Positions 42,640 through 50,951 of a stretch of 64,000 bases of DNA are shown here, piece after piece; position 1 is the first letter of the stretch; each line of letters opens with the position of its first letter. The DNA comes from Streptomyces sp. NBC_00414 (GTDB taxonomy: Bacteria; Actinomycetota; Actinomycetes; Streptomycetales; Streptomycetaceae). The notes under the pieces are model-generated. The model searched no databases and was not told the DNA's origin. It saw nothing but the letters and a program-made list of their open reading frames with translations. The position numbers were made by a program, and so were the translations under genes. The DNA is taken from positions 3,472,001 through 3,536,000 of the forward strand of contig NZ_CP107935.1 in the NCBI RefSeq assembly GCF_036038375.1. The letters run 5' to 3'.

Positions 42640-43290
42640 ATGCCCTTTCGCGAGATCAACTCGAAGGTGATCGAGGCCACGGTGGCGCCGGGCCAACGGC
42701 TGTTCAGCCAGCGCGGCGCGATGCTCGCCTACCGGGGCGAGGTCTCCTTCACCCCCAACGTGCAGGGCGGCCAGGGCGGCATCATGTCGATGATCGGCCG
42801 CCGGGCCGCCGGTGAGGCGGCGCCCCTGATGACCGTGGAGGGCTCCGGCACGGTCCTGTTCGGGCACGGCGGCCACCACGTCCAGGTGATCGGCCTGACC
42901 GGCGACACCCTGTACGTGGAGGCGGACCGGCTCCTGGCCTTCGACGGCACACTGACGCAGGGCACGATGTTCATGGGCTCGCAGGGCGGGGTCATGGGCA
43001 TGGTGCGCGGCCAGGTGACGGGTCAGGGCCTGTTCACCACGACCCTCAAGGGTCACGGCAGCGTCGCCGTCATGGCGCACGGCGGGGTCATCGAGGTCCC
43101 GATCAGCCCGCAGCGCCCGGTGCACGTCGACCCGCAGGCGTACGTCGCCCATCACGGAGACGTCCGCAACAAACTGTCCAGCGCGCTCGGTCTGCGCGAT
43201 CTGGTGGGCCGCGGCTCGGGCGAGGCCTTCCAGCTGGAGCTGAGCGGCAGTGGCGCGGTGTACGTGCAGGCGTCGGAGGAGAAGCTGTGA
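42640..43290 (+). CDS. AIM24-family protein, copy 2
   Basis: Second AIM24 paralogue, 216 residues, sharing the same strand pattern as copy 1 (MLAYRGEVSF, GTVLFGHGGHHVQVIGL, LYVEADRLLAFD, GLFTTTLKGHGSVAVMAHGG, VYVQASEE). It has extra Gly/Met-rich loops (GGQGGIMSMIG, MFMGSQGGVMGMV). ATG 42640 comes one base after the copy 1 stop, and its own last four bases overlap copy 3 (GTGA). The tight packing implies equal expression and perhaps a hetero-oligomer. Confidence 0.88.
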   Translation: MPFREINSKVIEATVAPGQRLFSQRGAMLAYRGEVSFTPNVQGGQGGIMSMIGRRAAGEAAPLMTVEGSGTVLFGHGGHHVQVIGLTGDTLYVEADRLLAFDGTLTQGTMFMGSQGGVMGMVRGQVTGQGLFTTTLKGHGSVAVMAHGGVIEVPISPQRPVHVDPQAYVAHHGDVRNKLSSALGLRDLVGRGSGEAFQLELSGSGAVYVQASEEKL

Positions 43291-44084
43291 CCACCCACCC
43301 GGGCACCGGCCCCGTGATCCACGACCCGGCGACACTGCCGGTCGACGACAACGTGAACGCGTACACCTTCTGTGTGGAGCTCAAGGGGAGCGAGTGGTTC
43401 CTGCAGAAGGGCAAGATGATCGCCTACTACGGCTCGATGGAGTTCAACGGCATCGGGCACGGCCGTCTCGACCGCCTCGTGCGCACGTCTTTCCATTCGC
43501 CGTTGCACGCCAGCGACTGGGTGGTGGCGTCCGGCTCGGGCAAGATGCTGCTCGCCGACCGGGCCTTCGACGTGAATTCGTTCGACCTGGAGGAGGGCAA
43601 CCTGACCATTCGCTCGGGCAACCTCCTCGCTTTTCAGCCAAGTCTCGCTCTCAAGCAGTCGATCGTGCCGGGCTTTCTGACACTCATCGGAACGGGCAAG
43701 TTCGTCGCCGCCTCGAACGGCCCGGTGGTGTTCATGGAACCCCCGATCCGGGTCGACCCGCAGGCTCTGGTCGGCTGGGCCGACTGCCCCTCGCCCTGCC
43801 ACCACTACGACCACGGCTACATGACGGGCCTGATGGGCGGTCTACGTGCGATGACGGGCCTCGGCGGGGCCTCCGGCGAGGAGCACCAGTTCGAGTTCGT
43901 GGGCGCCGGCACGGTGCTGCTGCAGTCCAGCGAGGCACTGATGGCGGAGCAGGCGGCGGGGGCGGTGCCGAACGAGCCGGGGGTGCCCGGTGGCGGCGGG
44001 GTGCCAGGTCACCAGGGGCAGCAAGGCGGCACACCGCGCCTTCCCGGACAGCTCGGGGACCTCCAGCGTCGCTTCGGGCTGTGA
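43287..44084 (+). CDS. AIM24-family protein, copy 3, with Cys/His cluster
   Basis: Third AIM24 paralogue, 265 residues and the most diverged. It keeps MIAYYGSMEF, GKMLLADRAFDVNSFDL and IRSGNLLAF, but adds a cluster DCPSPCHHYDHGY that could bind metal, followed by a Met/Gly-rich segment (MTGLMGGLRAMTGLGG) and a Gly/Pro/Gln tail. GTG 43287 overlaps the copy 2 stop. Last gene of the cassette; a MarR gene begins 92 bp later on the same strand. Confidence 0.88.
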   Translation: MTTHPGTGPVIHDPATLPVDDNVNAYTFCVELKGSEWFLQKGKMIAYYGSMEFNGIGHGRLDRLVRTSFHSPLHASDWVVASGSGKMLLADRAFDVNSFDLEEGNLTIRSGNLLAFQPSLALKQSIVPGFLTLIGTGKFVAASNGPVVFMEPPIRVDPQALVGWADCPSPCHHYDHGYMTGLMGGLRAMTGLGGASGEEHQFEFVGAGTVLLQSSEALMAEQAAGAVPNEPGVPGGGGVPGHQGQQGGTPRLPGQLGDLQRRFGL

Positions 44085-44176
44085 GCGGTAGTCTGCAGAG
44101 TGTGACGTCGAACGTGTGCGCGCCGTCACGCAACCCTCACTAGTTCGCCTTTCAACATTTTAGGTAGACTTCATTC

Positions 44177-44653
44177 ATGGAGACCGAGACGGCCACCCGC
44201 TGGCTGACCGATGCGGAGCAGTGCGCATGGCGCACCCACCTGGAGGTCAACAGGCTGTTGACGTATCAGCTCGAAAGAGACCTCCAACCGTTCGGCCTGA
44301 CGATGAACGACTACGAGATCCTGGTGAACCTCTCCGAGTCGGAGGGCGTGCGGATGCGGATGAGCGACCTCGCGTCCGCCACCCTCCAGTCCAAGAGCCG
44401 CCTCTCGCACCAGGTCACCCGCATGGAGAACGCGGACCTGGTCCGGCGTGAGAACTGCGAGTCCGACCGCCGCGGGCTGTACGCGGTGCTCACGGACCAC
44501 GGCCTGGAGACGATGCGCAAGGTCGCGCCCCACCACGTGGGTTCCGTGCGGCGGCACTTCATCGACCTCCTCTCGCCGGAGGCACTGGAGGAACTCCACA
44601 AGTCCCTGACCCCGATCGCGGAACACCTGAGGGGCCAGCGGGGCCGCCCGTGA
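44177..44653 (+). CDS. MarR-family transcriptional regulator
   Basis: Winged-helix regulator of 158 residues. Core: LQPFGLTMNDYEILVNLSE, MRMSDLASATLQSKSRLSHQVTRME, then ENCESDRRGLYAVLT in the wing. A -10 TAGACT (44165-44170) lies six bases before ATG 44177, so it is likely leaderless; a run of AT-rich sequence (TTTCAACATTTTAGG) upstream could be its own operator. It follows the AIM24 cassette. Ligand and targets unknown. Confidence 0.9.
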   Translation: METETATRWLTDAEQCAWRTHLEVNRLLTYQLERDLQPFGLTMNDYEILVNLSESEGVRMRMSDLASATLQSKSRLSHQVTRMENADLVRRENCESDRRGLYAVLTDHGLETMRKVAPHHVGSVRRHFIDLLSPEALEELHKSLTPIAEHLRGQRGRP

Positions 44654-44674
44654 CGCAGCGCGCCCCCGCCCCAT

Positions 44675-44723
44675 AGGGGCGCGGGGAACGGCGCAGTCTT
44701 TCGAGGGCGCGGGGAACGGCGCG
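44675..44723 (+). repeat. Double GGGGCGCGGGGAACGGCGC repeat
   Basis: Two copies separated by AGTCTTTCG, nearly identical to the pair at 7183-7245. It lies between the convergent marR and histidine-kinase genes and may help terminate both. Confidence 0.75.
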
Positions 44724-44771
44724 ACCAGCCCCAACGGCCCGCAGACCGATCGCCGTGCTTCAGCGGGCCGC

Positions 44772-46196
44772 TCAGGCCACTGGCAGGCGGAGCTCGAACA
44801 GGGCTCCGCCCGCCGGCGCCTCCCGGACGATGAGCGACCCCCCGTGCCGCACGGCCACGTCCCGGGCGATGGCGAGCCCCAGCCCGGCCCCGCCGTCGTC
44901 CCGGGTACGGGCCTCGTCGAGCCGCACGAACCGCTCGAAGACCCGCTCACGCTCATCCGCGGGCACGCCCGCGCCGTCGTCGGCGACTTCGAGGAGAGCC
45001 CACTCCCCCACGCGCCGCACGCTCACGGCGACCGTCGACCGCGTGTGCCGCTGCGCGTTGTCCAGCAGATTGCCGAGCACCCGCGTCAGCTGACCACGGG
45101 ACCCGCTCACTTCCACGGCCTCCGCGTCCACGGACACGTCGACCCGGTCCCCGGCCCGCTTCCCGGCCTCCGTACGGACGAGCGCGGCCAGGTCGAGGCG
45201 TGCGTCCGCCGACCGCTCCCCCGCGTCCAGCCGGGCGAGCAGCAGCAGGTCGGCGGCGAGCCGCTGCAGTCGTACGGTGTCCTCGACGGCGCCCTCGACG
45301 TCGAGCAGCTCCGGGTGCGCGGCGCCCACTTCGAGCTGGGTGCGCAGGGAGGCGATGGGGCTGCGCAGTTCGTGCGAGGCGTCGGCGACGAACGCGCGCT
45401 GGCGCTCCACCGAGGCCTCCAGGGCGGCGAGCGTCTCGTTCGTCGTCCGGGCGAGGCGGGCGACCTCGTCGTGGGTACCGGGCTCGGGGACTCGTCGCGA
45501 GAGGTCCTCGGAGGCCGTGATGGCGGCCATCTCGGCACGGATCCCCTCCACGGGCCGCAGCGCCCGCTTGGTGACGACGTACGTCACCCCGCTGACCGTC
45601 ACCAGCAGCAGGGGCAGGCCGATCAGCATGGCTGTCAACGCCGTGCCGACGGCGCCCTGTTCGGCGGAGAGCGGGGCGCCCGCGTAGACGGTGAGCGGGA
45701 CGCCCCCCTTCGTGACCACGTCGACCGCGGCGAACCGGTAGTCGTCCGTCTCCCCTTCGACGGTCGCGGTGCCCTCGCCGTACCAGGTCTCGTCGGCGAT
45801 GTCGCCGGCTTCGAGGGCGTCCTCCTCGTCCGCCACGCCCTCGTCGGTGTCGCCGGCGTCGTCGTTGGCGACGGAGTTCAGCCGCTCCGAGGCCTTGGCG
45901 ACCACGCTCATGCCCTCGACGTCCTCGCCGAAGGCGACGGCCTTGCCCTTGCGGTCCAGGACCTCGACGGGGTTCTCGTCGCCGTCCGGCAGGTCGAGAT
46001 CGTTGTACGCGAACCCGTTCGACAGCGCCGAGGCGGCGTTGCGGGCCACCGAGTCGGCCTCGGTGTCCGCCTGGCTGATGAGGCTGGCCCGCAGCGCGAA
46101 CAGCACGGCGGCGCCGGCCGCGACCAGGGCCACGGCGACGACGAGGGTCGCGGCGAGGGTGGCGCGGGCCCGTACCGACCGCATGCGCCGCCTCAT
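44772..46196 (-). CDS. OmpR-type sensor histidine kinase
   Basis: Membrane histidine kinase of 474 residues: TM1 (LAATLVVAVALVAAGAAVLFAL), an acidic extracellular domain (NDDAGDTDEGVADEEDAL), TM2 (MLIGLPLLLVTVSGVTYVV), HAMP, HisKA with the acceptor His in FVADASHELRSPIASL, and HATPase (NLLDNAQRHT, DDGAGV, GAGLGLAIA). Its ATG overlaps the response regulator stop (ATGA), making a classic regulator-kinase operon. The neighbouring PepSY gene and the tandem sites between them suggest an envelope or metal/calcium stress sensor; the signal is unknown. Confidence 0.93.
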   Translation of the reverse strand: MRRRMRSVRARATLAATLVVAVALVAAGAAVLFALRASLISQADTEADSVARNAASALSNGFAYNDLDLPDGDENPVEVLDRKGKAVAFGEDVEGMSVVAKASERLNSVANDDAGDTDEGVADEEDALEAGDIADETWYGEGTATVEGETDDYRFAAVDVVTKGGVPLTVYAGAPLSAEQGAVGTALTAMLIGLPLLLVTVSGVTYVVTKRALRPVEGIRAEMAAITASEDLSRRVPEPGTHDEVARLARTTNETLAALEASVERQRAFVADASHELRSPIASLRTQLEVGAAHPELLDVEGAVEDTVRLQRLAADLLLLARLDAGERSADARLDLAALVRTEAGKRAGDRVDVSVDAEAVEVSGSRGQLTRVLGNLLDNAQRHTRSTVAVSVRRVGEWALLEVADDGAGVPADERERVFERFVRLDEARTRDDGGAGLGLAIARDVAVRHGGSLIVREAPAGGALFELRLPVA

Positions 46197-46861
46197 GCCC
46201 GTACCTCCAGTCTGTACCCGGCCCCGCGTACGGTCCTGATGAGCTCCGGGCCGAGCTTGCGGCGCAGGGTGCTGATGTAGACCTCGACGATGTTCGGGTC
46301 CCCCTCGTACGCGAAATCCCAGACGTGCTCCAGGATGTCGGCCTTCGACACGACCTCCCCGGCCCGCACGGCGAGCTGCTCAAGGACGGAGAACTCCTTG
46401 GTGGTCAGGGTGATCTCGTCGTCCGCGAGGTACACCCGCCGGGAGGCGGTGTCGACCTTCAGGTTCCCGACCTCGTACACGGGTGAGGCTCCGCCCGACG
46501 GGCCGCGCCGCCGCAGCAGCGCCTTCACCCGGGCGACGAGGACGACGTACGAGAACGGCTTGGTCAGATAGTCGTCGGCACCCGTGTCGAGGCCCTCCGC
46601 CTCGTCGTACTCGCCGTCCTTGGCGGTGAGCATCAGGATCGGCACGTCGTGTCCCGCGGCGCGCAGGGCGCCGCACACGCGGTAGCCGTTCATCCCGGGC
46701 AGCATGATGTCGAGGATGACGAGGTCGTACGAGCCCTCGCCCGCCATGTGCAGCCCTTCCAGGCCGTCGTGGACCACGTCCACGGCGTACCCCTCGGCCG
46801 TCAGGCCCTTGGCGAGCGACAGGGCGAGCCGCTTTTCGTCCTCCACGATCAACAGGCGCAT
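46193..46861 (-). CDS. OmpR/PhoB-family response regulator
   Basis: Response regulator of 222 residues. Receiver: IVEDEKRLA, phospho-acceptor Asp51 in VILDIMLPGMNG, TAKDG, and Lys in YLTKPFSYVVL. The winged-helix DNA-binding domain ends YISTLRRKLGPELIRTVRGAGYRLE. First gene of the operon with the kinase. Its 174-bp upstream region, shared with the divergent PepSY gene, holds three CTTCAG repeats one helical turn apart, the expected binding pattern for this family, so autoregulation and control of the PepSY gene are likely. Confidence 0.94.
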   Translation of the reverse strand: MRLLIVEDEKRLALSLAKGLTAEGYAVDVVHDGLEGLHMAGEGSYDLVILDIMLPGMNGYRVCGALRAAGHDVPILMLTAKDGEYDEAEGLDTGADDYLTKPFSYVVLVARVKALLRRRGPSGGASPVYEVGNLKVDTASRRVYLADDEITLTTKEFSVLEQLAVRAGEVVSKADILEHVWDFAYEGDPNIVEVYISTLRRKLGPELIRTVRGAGYRLEVRA

Positions 46862-46884
46862 GCCTCCAGCTTGGCAAACCGAAC

Positions 46885-46921
46885 CTGAAGAGACCTTCAG
46901 GAGGCTTCAGGTCTGCTTCAG
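46885..46921. promoter_or_regulatory. Tandem CTTCAG operator between the regulator and PepSY genes
   Basis: CTTCAG at 46895, 46905 and 46916 (spacings 10 and 11 bp), with an inverted CTGAAG at 46885. Direct hexamers on one face of the helix are typical sites for OmpR-family dimers. They start 24 bp before the regulator's ATG and 115-151 bp before the PepSY gene. Confidence 0.7.
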
Positions 46922-47035
46922 CGTCGGTCGACCACCTTGGGTCCTGTCGAACAGCAGACGAGGCACACAAGCCACCTGCAACCGGCGACACCATCCGTTA
47001 CTGGTTGCAGCCAGTCGCATTCAGGAGGAATCCCC

Positions 47036-47764
47036 ATGAAGCGCAACATCGTCATCGCCACCGTCACGGCCGCTGTCCTGATCGGCGGCGGCACCGCGAC
47101 CGCCATCGCGGTCTCGGGTGACGACGAGGCGCCGACGAAGAAGTCCGACGTGCGGGTGTCGAACGACGACACCGGCCGCGACGACGACGCCGATGCGAAC
47201 GACACGGACGACAACGACGCGGACGACAAGGCGGAGGACAAGGCCGACGCGGCCGAGGACCGGGCCGCGAAGGACACCGGCGAGGACGCCGAGGACAAGG
47301 CCGAGAACGCCACCGACGCCAAGGCCGCGAAGGTCGACGCCGCCGACGCGATCAAGGCGGCGCTGAAGAACACGGCCGGCACGGCGGTCTCGGCCGACCT
47401 GGACGACGAGGGCACGAAGCACGTGTGGGACGTGGACATCCTCACGAACGGCGGCGCCTGGCACAGCGTGCAGGTCGACCCCGCCACCGGCAAGGTCGTC
47501 GGCTCCCACGTCGACCGGGACGACGACGGTGACGACGCCGCCGAGACCGCGCAGATCCGTGACGCGCTGAAGGGCAGCTCCGTCACCGCCGCCGAGGCCG
47601 CCGAGGCCGGCGCCGCCAAGGGCACGGTGACCTCCGTCGACCTCGACGAGGAGGGCACGGACAAGGCCTGGGAGGTCGACACCACCGCGGCGAACGGCAC
47701 CGGCAGCGACTGGAGGGTCGACGCCGCCTCCGGCAAGATCACGGCGGACCGCACCAACGACTGA
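47036..47764 (+). CDS. Secreted PepSY-domain protein
   Basis: Exported protein of 242 residues. A signal or anchor helix (IVIATVTAAVLIGGGTATAIAV) is followed by a very acidic Asp/Lys/Ala linker (about residues 28-100) and two PepSY-like domains (AADAIKAALKNTAGTAVSADLDDEG with VWDVDILTNGGAWHSVQVDPATGKVV, and a second ending WRVDAASGKITAD). AGGAGGAA precedes ATG 47036. It is divergent from the OmpR-type system and shares its tandem operator, so it is probably a direct target. PepSY proteins often modulate secreted proteases or bind divalent metals; the acidic linker could bind calcium. Confidence 0.9.
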   Translation: MKRNIVIATVTAAVLIGGGTATAIAVSGDDEAPTKKSDVRVSNDDTGRDDDADANDTDDNDADDKAEDKADAAEDRAAKDTGEDAEDKAENATDAKAAKVDAADAIKAALKNTAGTAVSADLDDEGTKHVWDVDILTNGGAWHSVQVDPATGKVVGSHVDRDDDGDDAAETAQIRDALKGSSVTAAEAAEAGAAKGTVTSVDLDEEGTDKAWEVDTTAANGTGSDWRVDAASGKITADRTND

Positions 47765-47828
47765 CGTTTCCACCGCAGGTTCCACCTGCAGGTAGGGGTG
47801 CCCGGCAGCGGGTGCCCCCACCTGCATT

Positions 47829-47920
47829 TTCTCGTCCCCGCCGCCCCTACCCTCCCCCGGTCTCGGCTTCACTCGACCGGGGCCCCCATCGTCACCGACT
47901 TGGGGGCGCAGCCCCAGGAG
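47829..47920. repeat. Partial copy of the GC-rich terminator-like module
   Basis: A TCGTCCCCGCCGCCCCTACC tract and GGGGGCGCAGCCCC hairpin match the flanks of the modules at 2078 and 32195, but the central CGCCGGACGGGCTGA palindrome is absent. It lies between the convergent PepSY and meaB genes. Confidence 0.6.
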
Positions 47921-48877
47921 TCAGCTCTCCGCCAGGGCTTCCACCAGGGAGTCCGCCGCCCGGTACGGGTCCAGGTCGCCCGCCACGATCCGCTCCGCGA
48001 GCGCGCTGAGGCGCCGGTCGCCGTGCAGGTCGGCGATCCGGGCCCGCAGCGCCGTGACGGCGATCGTCTCGACCTCCCGGGAGGCGCGGGCGACCCGCCG
48101 CGAGGCGAGCACCCCCCGCTCCTCCATCCACGCCCGGTGCTTCTCCAGTGCCTCGACCACCTCGTCGAGGCCCTCCCCGCGCGAGGCCACCGTCTTCACG
48201 ACGGGCGGCCGCCAGTCCCCCGGCCGGCGGGACTCGCCGAGCCCCAGCATGTGGTTCAGCTCACGGGCCGTGGCATCCGCCCCGTCCCGGTCGGCCTTGT
48301 TGACCACGTACACGTCGCCGATCTCCAGGATTCCGGCCTTGGCCGCCTGGATGCCGTCGCCCATGCCGGGCGCGAGGAGGACCACGGACGTGTCGGCCTG
48401 CGAGGCGACCTCGACCTCGGACTGGCCGACGCCCACGGTCTCGACGAGCACGACGTCACAGCCCGCCGCGTCCAGTACCCGGATGGCCTGGGGCGCGGCC
48501 CACGCGAGCCCGCCGAGGTGCCCTCGGGTCGCCATGGAGCGGATGTAGACGCCGGGGTCCGACGCGTGGTCCGACATCCGGACGCGGTCGCCGAGCAGCG
48601 CCCCGCCGGAGAACGGCGACGACGGGTCGACGGCGAGGACGCCGACCCGTCTGCCCTGCCGCCGGTAGGCGGTGACGAGCGCGGACGTGGACGTCGACTT
48701 GCCGACGCCGGGCGCCCCCGTGAGGCCCACGACGTACGCGTTGCCCGTGAGCGGGGCCAGCGCGGCCATGACCTCACGCAGTTGCGGGGACGCCCCCTCC
48801 ACCAGCGAGATCAGCCGGGCCACGGCCCGCGGCCGGCCCTCCCTGGCCCCGGCCACCAGCGAGGCGACGTCCTGCAT
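47921..48877 (-). CDS. meaB: Methylmalonyl-CoA mutase-associated GTPase MeaB
   Basis: G3E-family GTPase of 318 residues that guards and loads B12-dependent acyl-CoA mutases. Motifs: Walker A GLTGAPGVGKSTST, AVDPSSPFSGGALLGDRVRM, ETVGVGQSEVEVA (switch), and VVNKADRDGAD for guanine recognition. ATG 48877 has GGAG five bases upstream; the frame is open to GTG 48892. It is downstream of the thiolase gene on the same strand and near methylmalonyl-CoA epimerase, forming the propionyl/methylmalonyl-CoA neighbourhood, but no mutase gene is within the window. Confidence 0.94.
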   Translation of the reverse strand: MQDVASLVAGAREGRPRAVARLISLVEGASPQLREVMAALAPLTGNAYVVGLTGAPGVGKSTSTSALVTAYRRQGRRVGVLAVDPSSPFSGGALLGDRVRMSDHASDPGVYIRSMATRGHLGGLAWAAPQAIRVLDAAGCDVVLVETVGVGQSEVEVASQADTSVVLLAPGMGDGIQAAKAGILEIGDVYVVNKADRDGADATARELNHMLGLGESRRPGDWRPPVVKTVASRGEGLDEVVEALEKHRAWMEERGVLASRRVARASREVETIAVTALRARIADLHGDRRLSALAERIVAGDLDPYRAADSLVEALAES

Positions 48878-48928
48878 CACAGCTCCGTTCACCCGATCAC
48901 GCGTTCAAATATTCGACCGACCCCCGGG

Positions 48929-50131
48929 TCAGGCCTTGGGTACCCGCACGATCAGTGCGTCACCCTGCCCGCCGCCACCGCAGAGCGCCGCCGCGCCCAC
49001 ACCGCCGCCGCGCCGCTTCAGTTCGAGGGCGAGGTGCAGTACGAGCCGGGCGCCGGACATGCCGATCGGGTGGCCGAGGGCGATGGCGCCGCCGTTGACG
49101 TTCACCTTTTCCGTGGACACGCCGAGATCCTTCATTGACTGGACCGCGACGGCGGCGAAGGCCTCGTTGATCTCGATCAGGTCAAGATCCTCGACGCCGA
49201 TGCCCTCCTTCTTCAGCGCGTGCTGGATGGCGTTCGACGGCTGCGACTGCAAAGAGTTGTCGGGTCCGGCGACGTTTCCGTGGGCGCCGATCTCCGCGAT
49301 CCAGTCGAGCCCGAGCTCCTCGGCCTTGGCCTTGCTCATGACGACCACGGCTGCCGCGCCGTCGGAGATCTGCGAGGCCGAGCCCGCCGTGATCGTGCCG
49401 TCCTTGGCGAAGGCGGAACGCAGCCTGCCGAGCGACTCGGAGGTCGTCTCCGCGCGGATGCCCTCGTCCTGGCTGAAGACGACGGGGTCGCCCTTGCGCT
49501 GCGGGATCTCGACGGGCGTGATCTCCGCCTCGAAGGTGCCGTTCTTCTGCGCGGCGGCGGCCCGCTGGTGCGACAGGGCGGCGATCTCGTCCTGCTCGGG
49601 CCGCAGGATGCCGAGCCGCGTGTTGTGCTTCTCGGTCGACTCGCCCATGGCGATGTTCTCGAAGGCGTCGGTCAGCCCGTCGTGGGCCATCGCGTCGAGC
49701 ATCTCGATCGCGCCGTACTTGTAGCCCTCACGGGACTTCGGCAGCAGGTGGGGGGCGTTGGTCATCGACTCCTGGCCACCCGCGACCACGATGTCGAACT
49801 CACCGGCGCGGATCAGCTGGTCGGCGAGCGCGATGGCGTCGAGGCCCGACAGACACACCTTGTTGATCGTGAGCGCCGGGACGCTCATCGGGATGCCCGC
49901 CTTGACGGCGGCCTGGCGTGCCGGGATCTGCCCTGCCCCGGCCTGGAGCACCTGGCCCATGATCACGTACTGCACCTGGTCGCCGCCGACGCCCGCACGG
50001 TCGAGGGCGGCCTTGATCGCGAATCCACCGAGGTCGGCTCCCGAAAATGACTTCAGGGAGCCGAGCAGCCGTCCCATCGGGGTGCGTGCACCCGCAACGA
50101 TGACGGAGGTGGTGTTGTTCGTTCCAGACAT
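48929..50131 (-). CDS. atoB: Acetyl-CoA C-acetyltransferase (thiolase)
   Basis: Type II biosynthetic thiolase of 400 residues joining two acetyl-CoA to acetoacetyl-CoA. Active-site residues: Cys in [10 protein letters not shown], His in [12 protein letters not shown] and Cys in [12 protein letters not shown]. The frame is open to 50158, but ATG 50131 ([18 protein letters not shown]) fits the family start and has AAGGGG upstream. It precedes meaB on the same strand and is divergent from the epimerase gene, consistent with a C4/methylmalonyl-CoA metabolic block feeding polyketide precursors. Confidence 0.94.
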   Translation of the reverse strand: MSGTNNTTSVIVAGARTPMGRLLGSLKSFSGADLGGFAIKAALDRAGVGGDQVQYVIMGQVLQAGAGQIPARQAAVKAGIPMSVPALTINKVCLSGLDAIALADQLIRAGEFDIVVAGGQESMTNAPHLLPKSREGYKYGAIEMLDAMAHDGLTDAFENIAMGESTEKHNTRLGILRPEQDEIAALSHQRAAAAQKNGTFEAEITPVEIPQRKGDPVVFSQDEGIRAETTSESLGRLRSAFAKDGTITAGSASQISDGAAAVVVMSKAKAEELGLDWIAEIGAHGNVAGPDNSLQSQPSNAIQHALKKEGIGVEDLDLIEINEAFAAVAVQSMKDLGVSTEKVNVNGGAIALGHPIGMSGARLVLHLALELKRRGGGVGAAALCGGGGQGDALIVRVPKA

Positions 50132-50279
50132 GAGGAGCGATCCCCTTCCAGCTTGCACAGCCGAGGAGTGAACGAGGGTTTACCAAAGAAGGTACTGAGC
50201 GGTAGGCCAGCCGTCATCCGGCCCGTCGTGTGATCGCGCGCACGTTGCGTAACCGCCGTCGGAGCGCTGCACTGACAGC

Positions 50280-50720
50280 ATGCTGACGCGAATCGACCAC
50301 ATCGGGATCGCCTGTTTCGACCTCGACGCGACCGTCGAGTTCTACCGGGCCACGTACGGCTTCGAGGTGTTCCACTCCGAGGTCAACGAGGAACAGGGCG
50401 TGCGCGAGGCCATGCTCAAGATCAATGAGACCTCCGACGGAGGCGCCTCCTACCTCCAGCTCCTGGAGCCCACCCGCGAGGACTCCGCGGTGGGAAAGTG
50501 GCTGGCCAAGAACGGTGAGGGCGTACATCACATCGCCTTCGGCACGGCGGACGTGGACGCGGACGCGGCCGGCATCCGGGAGAAGGGCGTACGAGTGCTG
50601 TACGACGAGCCGCGCAAGGGTTCGATGGGCTCCAGGATCACCTTTCTGCACCCGAAGGATTGCCATGGCGTCCTGACAGAACTGGTCACTTCGGCGCCAG
50701 TTGAGTCACCTGAGCACTGA
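50280..50720 (+). CDS. mce: Methylmalonyl-CoA epimerase
   Basis: Glyoxalase-fold enzyme of 146 residues that interconverts the (R)- and (S)-epimers of methylmalonyl-CoA. Metal ligands are visible: His in TRIDHIGIA, Glu in YLQLLEP, His in GVHHIAFG and Glu in GVLTELV. ATG 50280 is the natural start. Divergent from the thiolase; with meaB it implies a methylmalonyl-CoA or ethylmalonyl-CoA route. It is followed by a 231-bp gap before scy in which I see no gene. Confidence 0.95.
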   Translation: MLTRIDHIGIACFDLDATVEFYRATYGFEVFHSEVNEEQGVREAMLKINETSDGGASYLQLLEPTREDSAVGKWLAKNGEGVHHIAFGTADVDADAAGIREKGVRVLYDEPRKGSMGSRITFLHPKDCHGVLTELVTSAPVESPEH

Positions 50721-50951
50721 CCTCCGTATATCTGGGCCGGTAGGGTTGGGCACGGCCGTCGCCTCTTCGGGGCGGTCCGGGTCCTCATCGTCAGGATCCG
50801 AGGGCCGGGGTCCAGGTTTCGGGGGACGAGCGTCGGGGGAGCAGCCCGTGCTCCGCCGTTGATCTGACACCATTCCCCGGGGGCCCTGTCCGGCGGATGG
50901 ACGGTGCTCGTTTGGAGAGACTTGCGACCAGGGGACGGATGGGACCGCGCA

